A stretch of 6,022 nucleotides of DNA, taken from the NCBI GenBank assembly GCA_016839385.1, contig JAEOUK010000629.1, positions 1 through 6,022 on the forward strand, in the 5' to 3' direction. Source of the DNA: Promethearchaeota archaeon. GTDB taxonomy: Archaea; Asgardarchaeota; Lokiarchaeia; Sigynarchaeales; MK-D1. The notes under the pieces were generated by a model, which saw only the letters and a list, made by a program, of their open reading frames with translations, was not told the DNA's origin and did not search any database. The first letter of the stretch is position 1. Every line of letters begins with the position of its first letter. The translations under genes and the position numbers were made by a program. Below, in pieces: positions 1 through 4,737 of this stretch.

Positions 1-62
1 ATGTTTGTCCAAACCATTGTATTGAGAAGACAATCATTAATCCAATGGGGGATGGAAACTGA
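1..62 (+). CDS. iorA: 3' end of indolepyruvate:ferredoxin oxidoreductase alpha subunit (IorA-like), partial
   Basis: Only the last 19 codons are inside the window, read from base 3 to the TGA at 60-62. The tail begins VCPNHCIEKTII, which fits the second half of a ferredoxin-type 4Fe-4S motif (last cysteine followed by proline, with a further cysteine four residues on). IorA, the large thiamine-diphosphate subunit that decarboxylates aryl pyruvates, carries such ferredoxin clusters at its C-terminus and is usually encoded immediately before iorB. The TGA shares its last base with the ATG of the next gene (TGATG), a layout typical of translational coupling between subunits of one complex. The identity is inferred from this short tail plus the neighbour. 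Another ferredoxin-domain subunit is possible. Confidence 0.65.
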   Translation, partial: VCPNHCIEKTIINPMGDGN

Positions 63-841
63 TGGAGTTGAACATATTAATCTGCGGAATCGGAGGACAA
101 GGTGTAGTTTTCCTTGGATCATTACTACGAAAGTGTTTTCTGGAATTATATCCCAAAGCGATAATTGTAGGTACCGAAAGCCGTGGAGTTTCCCAACGTG
201 AAGGATCCGTTATTTCAACAGTTCGAGTTCGGAAAACTGAAGAATTTGAAGATGTTTTGAGTCCAGAAATCCCCCCATTTGGTGCAGATATAGTTATCGC
301 ATTAGAACCCATAGAATTATTAAGAAATTTCTCTACCCTAAATGAACGTTCACTCATTATCTTGAATAACGAACCTATTATTCCAAAAAGCAGTGTTTTG
401 GGGATAACCCGTAATGTAAACGATAAGGATGCTGAAAATGCGAAAAAATATTCCAATCCGAGCTGGATAGTAAAAAAAGTTCAAGAATTACTTCTATCAT
501 ATCCTAGAGAAACCACTAAAGAGGAGGTTCATCTTAATAAGTATAAAAAAGAAGTATTTGTGATAGATAACATAGAATCATTTAGTTCATTACCTCAAGT
601 TATGGATTTGAATTTTTCCAAATTAATTTTGGACGAGTTAGGTAGTAGCACTTACTTAAATTTGGTTATGGTTGGATTTTTAGCATGTATCGCAAATAAA
701 TGGATTAACTATGATGACATAGAAAATTGCATAAAGCGAGAGTTTCAAAATAATAATCAATTGATAGAAAAGAACCAAAAAGCTTTGGAATATGGACAAA
801 CTTTGGCAATCAATTATTTTCGATTTAGAAATTCTACATGA
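62..841 (+). CDS. iorB: Indolepyruvate:ferredoxin oxidoreductase beta subunit (2-oxoacid oxidoreductase gamma-domain family)
   Basis: This is the small cytoplasmic subunit of indolepyruvate ferredoxin oxidoreductase, which with IorA converts transaminated aromatic amino acids (aryl pyruvates) plus CoA to aryl acetyl-CoA, CO2 and reduced ferredoxin. The family signature is clear: CGIGGQGV at residues 8-15, the SRGVSQREGSV block at 40-50 (normally close to GMSQRGGSV), the ADIVIALEPIELLR stretch at 75-88 and NNEPIIP at 102-108. The C-terminal YLNLVMVGFL helix is near 198-207. At 259 residues it is longer than the usual 190-200; the extra length lies mainly between about 115 and 195, including a lysine/glutamate-rich stretch near 146-165. 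The ATG at 62 is the first possible start after an in-frame TAA at 38-40 and overlaps the upstream stop codon, so it is well supported. The 3' end overlaps the convergent gene by 8 bp. Confidence 0.9.
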   Translation: MELNILICGIGGQGVVFLGSLLRKCFLELYPKAIIVGTESRGVSQREGSVISTVRVRKTEEFEDVLSPEIPPFGADIVIALEPIELLRNFSTLNERSLIILNNEPIIPKSSVLGITRNVNDKDAENAKKYSNPSWIVKKVQELLLSYPRETTKEEVHLNKYKKEVFVIDNIESFSSLPQVMDLNFSKLILDELGSSTYLNLVMVGFLACIANKWINYDDIENCIKREFQNNNQLIEKNQKALEYGQTLAINYFRFRNST

Positions 842-1235
842 TTTTTTTATGCTCAACCATAAGGCACTTATTCTCAATATAGGGTATTTTATGGTCTATT
901 GCTATTTTTCGAGATTCCTCATTAGATATTCCCAATTGTAACCAAATTAATTTTGGGGATAATTTGACTGCGGATTCTACTACAGCAGGAGTATCTTCAC
1001 TAGGACGAAAAATATCAACGATATCTACTGGTTCGGGTATTTCCTCCAAAGATTTATAAGCTTTTTCACCTAAAATTTCATCAGCTGTTGGATTTACAGG
1101 AATTACTTTATATCCCACCTCTTTCAAGTATTTGGGTATTTGATGAGCTTTTTTACTCGGATTCGTTGACATCCCAACTACTGCAATAGTTTTACTTTCC
1201 TTAATGATTTGTACAAATTGATTTTCAAGTGCCAT
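834..1235 (-). CDS. CoA-binding domain protein, YccU/COG1832 type
   Basis: This 133-residue single-domain cytoplasmic protein has the Rossmann-like CoA-binding fold found in the YccU group and in the N-terminal part of succinyl-CoA synthetase alpha subunits. Visible signatures are the first strand and glycine-serine loop IAVVGMSTNPSKKAH (17-31), VIPVNP (44-49), VDIVDIFRPSE (70-80), the WLQLGI strand (98-103) and the C-terminal KCLMVEH (123-129), where the cysteine and MVEH are characteristic of the group. Its length is normal for the family. The ATG is preceded by a TATA-like box about 27 bp upstream with no Shine-Dalgarno, consistent with a leaderless mRNA. The stop (TAG) falls inside the end of convergent iorB. 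The family binds CoA, but its physiological role is not established; placement beside a CoA-using oxidoreductase is suggestive only, because the genes are on opposite strands. Confidence 0.88.
   Translation of the reverse strand: MALENQFVQIIKESKTIAVVGMSTNPSKKAHQIPKYLKEVGYKVIPVNPTADEILGEKAYKSLEEIPEPVDIVDIFRPSEDTPAVVESAVKLSPKLIWLQLGISNEESRKIAIDHKIPYIENKCLMVEHKKIM
842..848 (+). terminator. Oligo-T terminator of the iorAB transcript
   Basis: Seven consecutive T follow directly after the iorB TGA. Archaeal RNA polymerase terminates at such T-runs without needing a hairpin, so this is a likely end of the iorAB mRNA. On the other strand the same bases encode the last lysine/isoleucine codons of the convergent CoA-binding protein. 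Confidence 0.4.
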
Positions 1236-1256
1236 AATAGTAACAATTCGTATAAG

Positions 1257-1266
1257 AATTAAAAAA
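1257..1266 (-). promoter_or_regulatory. TATA-like box for the CoA-binding protein gene
   Basis: On the minus strand the sequence reads TTTTTTAATT and is centred about 27 bp upstream of the ATG at 1235. That spacing matches an archaeal TATA box serving a leaderless transcript that starts at or next to the start codon. It is placed by position and composition only. Confidence 0.4.
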
Positions 1267-1316
1267 TAGGGAATATAATGAATAAGACGCGTGAGAGATT
1301 CAAGAACTGAATGAGT

Positions 1317-1330
1317 AAAAAGAGAAAATT
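1317..1330 (-). terminator. T-rich terminator downstream of the aminopeptidase gene
   Basis: On the minus strand, 4 bases after the aminopeptidase stop codon, the sequence reads AATTTTCTCTTTTT. Pyrimidine/T-rich stretches of this kind are typical archaeal intrinsic terminators. The rest of the 99-bp gap (1236-1334) shows only the TATA-like box of the next gene. Confidence 0.4.
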
Positions 1331-1334
1331 AGGA

Positions 1335-2489
1335 TTATGGAACTAACCATTTTCCTGCACGATAAATTTCTTTACCATCAAGATAAATTACCGAATCTTC
1401 ACTTTTCATATCCTTTAATATATCCCAGTGAATGTCACTTACATTTTTGGAACCGGTTTGTGGGTATCCACTACCTAATGCAAAATGAATAGTACCTCCC
1501 AATTTCTCATCAAAGAGCATATTCTTTGTGAACTTAGTTATACCATAATTAGTTCCTACAGCAATTTCTCCTATTCGATCAGCATTCTCAGATTCAAGTA
1601 CTTTATCCAGTAATTCTTGTCCTTTAGTTGCTGTATGTTCTACAACCTTACCATCTTTAAATCTTAACCAAATATTTTCGACTTCTTTTCCAGAAAATAT
1701 GCCAGGATATGTGAATCTGATTGTTCCATTTACAGAGTCTTCATGAGGAGAGGAGTGAACTTCACCGTCTGGTAGATTTCTATGACCACAGCTATTCATC
1801 CATTTTCTACCTTCAATGTTCATTGTAATATCCGTATCCTCTCCAACAACTCTATAGATCTTTCCTTTCTCTAAAATCTCGATAACCGCCTTATGTTTCT
1901 CCTCAACATTTTTCCAATAAGCGACAGGGTCGGGTTTATCAAGAGCTAGAGCCTTGGATACAAACTCCTTATATTCTAAAGTGCCCATATTTGCTTCTTG
2001 AGCAAACGCTGGGGATGGAAAGGGACATACATTCCATTGTAATTCATCTTTAGCTGAACGTTCCATAATAGATTGTTGTAGATAGGAATTTGCTTTTCTG
2101 GAAATTGCCATTTTTGCTGGATCGACACCAGAAAGTGCTTTACGATTTGTGGAACTAAATACTGAGATATATTTATCAACAATTTCCACTGCGAGTTTTG
2201 CGATTGGGTTCTGGAAGCTTAATTGATCCTCATTTGCATATTTATAAAATATCTCACTATTTCCAGGAATTCCTACATTTGATTCAAGTATATACCCACC
2301 TGCTTTAATAACCTCTGTGTATATAGCTTGAATGAGATCCGCTGCTTCAAGGGAGCCATCAATTACTACTTTGTCTCCTTTTTTAACATTTACCGCATAA
2401 TTCACTACGAGTTTAGCTAATTTTTCATTATAGTCTGAGAACATATCCAAATCCAATATTTTCTGACTATTAAAGCTAAAGCTTTCCAT
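1335..2489 (-). CDS. M29 family metalloaminopeptidase (thermophilic/leucyl aminopeptidase type)
   Basis: This is a cytoplasmic exopeptidase that removes N-terminal residues from peptides with two divalent metal ions (family M29, the AmpS/AmpT/PepS group). It has 384 residues, near the family norm of 360-415. The metal-binding set can be placed: Glu243 in NLPDGEVHSSPHED, Glu308 in GEIAVGTN, His335 in HFALGSGYP, and His354 and Asp356 in SDIHWD. The GYPQTGSKN segment between the two histidines matches the AYPETGGKN form of archaeal and bacterial M29 enzymes. The N-terminal domain includes NVKKGDKVVIDG (34-45). The ATG at 2489 fits a leaderless start 27 bp from a TATA-like box. However, homologues usually begin near the second methionine (residue 16, MFSDYNEKLAKL), so the 15-residue extension may be a true extension or an over-called start. 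It probably supplies amino acids for catabolism. Confidence 0.93.
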   Translation of the reverse strand: MESFSFNSQKILDLDMFSDYNEKLAKLVVNYAVNVKKGDKVVIDGSLEAADLIQAIYTEVIKAGGYILESNVGIPGNSEIFYKYANEDQLSFQNPIAKLAVEIVDKYISVFSSTNRKALSGVDPAKMAISRKANSYLQQSIMERSAKDELQWNVCPFPSPAFAQEANMGTLEYKEFVSKALALDKPDPVAYWKNVEEKHKAVIEILEKGKIYRVVGEDTDITMNIEGRKWMNSCGHRNLPDGEVHSSPHEDSVNGTIRFTYPGIFSGKEVENIWLRFKDGKVVEHTATKGQELLDKVLESENADRIGEIAVGTNYGITKFTKNMLFDEKLGGTIHFALGSGYPQTGSKNVSDIHWDILKDMKSEDSVIYLDGKEIYRAGKWLVP

Positions 2490-2510
2490 TTGTTCTCAAA
2501 CCAAACTCAT

Positions 2511-2520
2511 TAGATATTTA
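2511..2520. promoter_or_regulatory. Shared TATA-like box in the divergent aminopeptidase/GTPase spacer
   Basis: The spacer between the two divergent start codons is 54 bp (2490-2543), and its only strong AT box lies at its exact middle: TAGATATTTA on plus, TAAATATCTA on minus. Its centre is about 27 bp from the ATG on either side, the distance expected for a leaderless archaeal promoter in each direction. No Shine-Dalgarno precedes either gene. One nearly symmetric element may therefore seat TBP for both genes. Confidence 0.45.
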
Positions 2521-2543
2521 TCGATGCAAGTGTTAATTTCCAC

Positions 2544-3104
2544 ATGAAAGGACATTCAGTAAAAATTTTATTAGTAGGATCACGATACACGGGAAAAGGT
2601 CAAATAGGAAGAGCTTGGGCGAGAACTGATGCCGATTTACCAACATTACAACCCGTAATCCTCTATGAACGAATGGTAGACATTAAAGGAAGTCCCTACA
2701 GAATAGTCGCTTGGGTTTTATCTTTTGATCCCGAATTCAAGGATATACGTGGCGCGTTTTATTCTGAGGCTGATGGATTCATTTTTACATATGATGCGAA
2801 TGATATTACAAAATGCACTTTTGAAGACCTTCAAGGTTTTATCGAGGAAATCATGAAGTATTATCCAGAGGGAAATCTGCCTCCCGCAGTTACATTTGGA
2901 ACTAGATTAACTGACACAGTGAATTATTCTGAATCTCTAGAATCCCAACTTGAAGAATGGGCTGAAAAATTCAATTATGAACCTGTGATTCATGGATTAT
3001 TTTCAGATAAATATCAATTTGAAAAAGCTGTAGATGAAGCATTTATGGCTTTACTAGGAAAAATATTCCACGATACTGGGGGAAGGCACTCCGGACAAAA
3101 ATAG
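2544..3104 (+). CDS. Ras-like small GTPase-fold protein with degenerate nucleotide-binding motifs
   Basis: The 186 residues follow the order of a Ras/Rab-type domain. VKILLVGSRYTGKG (6-19) aligns with the first strand and P-loop, YRIVAW (52-57) with the strand before switch II, and IRGAFYSEADGFIFTYD (68-84) with the typical Rab segment of a tyrosine pair, acidic ADG and IFTYD strand. A helix-rich C-terminal half follows. The nucleotide motifs are eroded. The P-loop GxxxxGK is present (Gly12 to Lys18), but residue 19 is Gly where Ser/Thr should hold Mg2+. The DxxG of switch II is replaced around 58-61 (VLSF). The NKxD motif is replaced by TRLT (120-123), and no clear SAK motif is seen. It may be a pseudo-GTPase or bind nucleotide atypically. 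No prenylation motif is visible; the tail ends GGRHSGQK. Expanded Ras-like families are known in Asgard archaea. The last 51 bp overlap the convergent kinase gene. Confidence 0.75.
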   Translation: MKGHSVKILLVGSRYTGKGQIGRAWARTDADLPTLQPVILYERMVDIKGSPYRIVAWVLSFDPEFKDIRGAFYSEADGFIFTYDANDITKCTFEDLQGFIEEIMKYYPEGNLPPAVTFGTRLTDTVNYSESLESQLEEWAEKFNYEPVIHGLFSDKYQFEKAVDEAFMALLGKIFHDTGGRHSGQK

Positions 3105-4199
3105 AAGAATATATACTCCTGTTAGAACTAATGGTAGTAATAAATTATCATTCATATTCAATGGATTGGGACAAATTAAATCAATTAATACAAACACTAA
3201 CACTGCAGCGGTTGCATAATATACTCCAGAGAAAAGAAATACGGAAATAAAGGTTACTAAGACAGCAGCAATGGTACCCTCGATAGTTTTATTGTTGTGG
3301 GGATATTTACGTTTTCCAAATTTTAATCCAGTCAAGCTAGCTGCAGAATCTCCTAATGAAACCACACAAGTCACCCCAAGGAACATTAAACTTGGCAATA
3401 ATATGGAAGATACAGCTAATCCAGTGATTAAATAAATGTAAGATCCAACTGCATTTTTTTCTTCCCATCTAAGTTGTCTTTGCACAATTTGCTGAAAAGG
3501 GAAGTGAATTGCTCTTGATAATCGAGCATATTCTATAGTTAACAGCAAAAGAGTTACTCCAATAAAAGTCACGGATAAAATTGTTCGACTAGTGGATAAA
3601 GTGCTTATTGTGAATAAATTCTGAAGGATGGTAGTTCTATCTTCTTGTATCCAAAAAAGATCAAACTTATCTAAAAGAAATGTGTGTTCTGGATGTGTGG
3701 TCCATAAAGAGAGGATATACGAGATTATCCATCCAATAAAAACTGATCCCAGAGCAAGAACGATAGCGATTAGATGATTAGATTTTCGTTCAAGGTCTAA
3801 TACTAACGTATATTTATACAATTCCTCCGCTGGTTTCGAAGAAAGAACGTGCTGGATTATATCATCATCTTTTATCGGTTTTTTCCTTCCGACAATTTGA
3901 GCAATACCAAATGCAACTGCCAACCCTACAATGATTGAAACAACTAGGATATTGATATTCATCTCAAGGGTTCCATTATACTCATAAGTTAGTTTGAGTT
4001 GGGATTCCACCATTAAGAATATCAAGCATAACAAAAGTAGAATTAAGTTTGCGGGATTTTCACGAAATCGCTCGCCTTCCAGATGTTTTTTTGATCGATA
4101 ATTTCGATAAATCAAAGTAACCATTCCAAAAATATAGGTTCCAAATCCAAGAATAACAATCACCCGTGAAAGAATAGTTAGGAATCCCATAATGGTCAC
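3054..4199 (-). CDS. Polytopic CTP-dependent polyprenol kinase, dolichol/phytol kinase family (COG0170)
   Basis: This 381-residue membrane protein has about nine or ten hydrophobic segments. The C-terminal half carries the COG0170 signatures: ERKSNH (137-142, the RKxxH motif near the start of the core), SLGDSAASLTGLKFGKRK (281-298), KTIEGTIA (304-311) and NMNDNLLLPLV (348-358, matching the family's DNLxxP). Relatives (Sec59 dolichol kinase, VTE5 phytol kinase, bacterial and archaeal homologues) phosphorylate an isoprenoid alcohol with CTP. In an archaeon a likely substrate is dolichol or geranylgeraniol, for glycan carriers or lipid salvage; the actual substrate cannot be read from sequence. 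Residues 1-105 are an extra hydrophobic N-terminal region with three predicted spans. The start is a GTG at 4199, favoured by a TATA-like box 28 bp upstream; an ATG at 4190 is the alternative. The 3' end overlaps the convergent GTPase-like gene by 51 bp. Confidence 0.82.
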   Translation of the reverse strand: MTIMGFLTILSRVIVILGFGTYIFGMVTLIYRNYRSKKHLEGERFRENPANLILLLLCLIFLMVESQLKLTYEYNGTLEMNINILVVSIIVGLAVAFGIAQIVGRKKPIKDDDIIQHVLSSKPAEELYKYTLVLDLERKSNHLIAIVLALGSVFIGWIISYILSLWTTHPEHTFLLDKFDLFWIQEDRTTILQNLFTISTLSTSRTILSVTFIGVTLLLLTIEYARLSRAIHFPFQQIVQRQLRWEEKNAVGSYIYLITGLAVSSILLPSLMFLGVTCVVSLGDSAASLTGLKFGKRKYPHNNKTIEGTIAAVLVTFISVFLFSGVYYATAAVLVFVLIDLICPNPLNMNDNLLLPLVLTGVYILLFLSGVPSPSIVEYFS

Positions 4200-4222
4200 A
4201 CTGATATTTTAGTTCTGAAAAA

Positions 4223-4231
4223 ACTTTAATT
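4223..4231 (-). promoter_or_regulatory. TATA-like box for the polyprenol kinase gene
   Basis: On the minus strand the sequence reads TAATTAAAG, centred 28 bp upstream of the GTG at 4199. The distance suits a leaderless start at that GTG better than at the in-frame ATG nine bases further in. The whole spacer is very AT-rich, so a chance match is quite possible. Confidence 0.3.
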
Positions 4232-4250
4232 ATCTAACATATTCATAAAA

Positions 4251-4260
4251 TAAAAATATT
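4251..4260 (+). promoter_or_regulatory. TATA-like box for the small acidic protein gene
   Basis: The sequence TAAAAATATT is centred about 27 bp upstream of the ATG at 4282. This spacing supports a leaderless start at that ATG rather than at the in-frame GTG at 4270. The 82-bp divergent spacer (4200-4281) is very AT-rich and shows nothing else recognisable. Confidence 0.35.
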
Positions 4261-4281
4261 GATTGCATAGTGACTTTTATA

Positions 4282-4545
4282 ATGTCTGATAAATCCAAAG
4301 ATCTATTGAAAAAACTAAATGATAATTTCCAAGATTTTTTGACAGGAATATTCGGAGAATCTACCGTAAAACAGATGAACGATTTCTCTAGTCACGCCAT
4401 AAAGACTTTGGTTGAATTCGGTGACAAAGTAGTCGAATCTCTTAATCTCAGCGAAAATGAACTAGTGAAAAAATCGAGTGATCAAATCAAAGACTTATTG
4501 AAACAAGCGGGTTTGCTGGAAGAGGAATCTGAAGAAGATTTTTAA
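4282..4545 (+). CDS. Small acidic helical protein of unknown function
   Basis: I do not recognise this gene. From the ATG at 4282 it encodes 87 residues beginning MSDKSKDLLKKLNDNF. An in-frame GTG at 4270 would add four residues (MTFI), but the position of the TATA-like box favours the ATG. The protein has no membrane segment, signal peptide or cysteine. Heptad-like spacing of Leu/Ile/Phe/Val in KDLLKKLNDNFQDFLTGIF, the HAIKTLVEFGDKVVESL segment and SSDQIKDLLKQAGLL suggests three amphipathic helices, perhaps a small bundle or oligomer. The tail is strongly acidic (EEESEEDF). Codon use and AT-content match its neighbours. It ends 20 bp before a tRNA gene and diverges from the membrane kinase. 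A real gene is likely from the promoter spacing and coherent helical pattern. Confidence 0.6.
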   Translation: MSDKSKDLLKKLNDNFQDFLTGIFGESTVKQMNDFSSHAIKTLVEFGDKVVESLNLSENELVKKSSDQIKDLLKQAGLLEEESEEDF

Positions 4546-4548
4546 ATC
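4539..4548 (+). promoter_or_regulatory. Possible TATA box of the tRNA-Ser gene
   Basis: The sequence ATTTTTAAAT-like (centre near 4543) spans the TAA stop of the preceding gene and lies about 23-24 bp before the tRNA 5' end. This suits a tRNA transcript starting very close to its mature 5' end. The evidence is composition and spacing only; co-transcription from the upstream gene is the alternative. Confidence 0.25.
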
Positions 4549-4565
4549 TTACTCTTACAATACAA

Positions 4566-4678
4566 GCAGACGTAACCAAGCGGTCGACGGTGCCGGTCTC
4601 GAATTATTGGTGTAAATATGCGCCAAACTGGTGAACCGGTTGGCAATGCCTTCGTGGGTTCGAATCCCCCCGTCTGCG
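4566..4678 (+). tRNA. tRNA-Ser(CGA), intron-containing
   Basis: A complete type II tRNA can be folded by eye. The acceptor stem GCAGACG (4566-4572) pairs with CGTCTGC (4671-4677), and the discriminator base is G (4678), as expected for archaeal tRNA-Ser. The D-stem is ACC/GGT with an 11-base loop containing GG. The anticodon stem CCGGT (4593-4597) pairs with ACCGG (4635-4639). The mature loop is CTCGAAA with anticodon CGA, reading serine codon UCG. A long variable arm has a GGC-AAT-GCC hairpin (4642-4650). The T-loop TTCGAAT is canonical, and the G15-C48 tertiary pair is possible. The T-stem GTGGG/CCCCC has one U50-C64 mismatch. CCA is not encoded (the next bases are TCC). The mature length is 83 nt after removing a 30-nt intron. 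Confidence 0.93.
4604..4633 (+). other. tRNA-Ser intron at canonical position 37/38
   Basis: The 30-nt intron interrupts the anticodon loop after A37. Inside it, TTGGTGT (4607-4613) pairs with GCGCCAA (4620-4626), with two G-U pairs and the six-base loop AAATAT. An archaeal bulge-helix-bulge can be drawn: AA/T bulge at 4602-4604, TG/A bulge at 4632-4634, and between them CTCG (4598-4601) facing CTGG (4628-4631), in which three of four positions pair and one is a C-U mismatch. The motif is therefore relaxed. The boundaries are the ones that give a seven-base anticodon loop and intact stem. Confidence 0.8.
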
Positions 4679-4737
4679 TCCAAAATCCTGTCCAAAACTA
4701 TATCAGAAATTACCGATTATTAGTGTAAGGGATTAAT

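Noticed and set aside
1..201. Plus-strand 66-codon open frame starting at the first base
   Set aside because: It runs across the iorA tail and the first 140 bp of iorB in another frame, and its product has an unbiased, motif-free composition.
37..456. Minus-strand 139-codon open frame
   Set aside because: It lies antisense to the clearly conserved N-terminal half of iorB; the product matches no family I recognise.
680..877. Minus-strand 65-codon open frame
   Set aside because: It is antisense to the iorB 3' end and out of frame with the CoA-binding gene; no promoter or recognisable domain.
1976..2182. Minus-strand 68-codon open frame
   Set aside because: It lies within the aminopeptidase gene in a shifted frame, where the main frame has the conserved M29 sequence.
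4634..4641. Palindrome AACCGGTT as a possible protein-binding or restriction site
   Set aside because: It is explained by the 3' anticodon stem and the first variable-arm bases of the tRNA.
4593..4653. Alternative tRNA fold using ACTGG (4627-4631) as the 3' anticodon stem with a longer variable arm
   Set aside because: It needs a G-U pair, gives no proper seven-base loop and makes the variable arm too long; the CCGGT/ACCGG fold satisfies every tRNA-Ser feature.
4727..4732. AAGGGA as a Shine-Dalgarno for the TTG start at 4738
   Set aside because: It matches the archaeal anti-SD (core GGAGGTGA) poorly, so it is not listed as a site, although the spacing is acceptable.
4679..4737. Search for a tRNA terminator or a promoter of the peptidase gene
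   Set aside because: There is no T-run after the tRNA, and ACTATATCA near 4699-4706 is a weak TATA-like match about 36 bp before the TTG, too uncertain to list.
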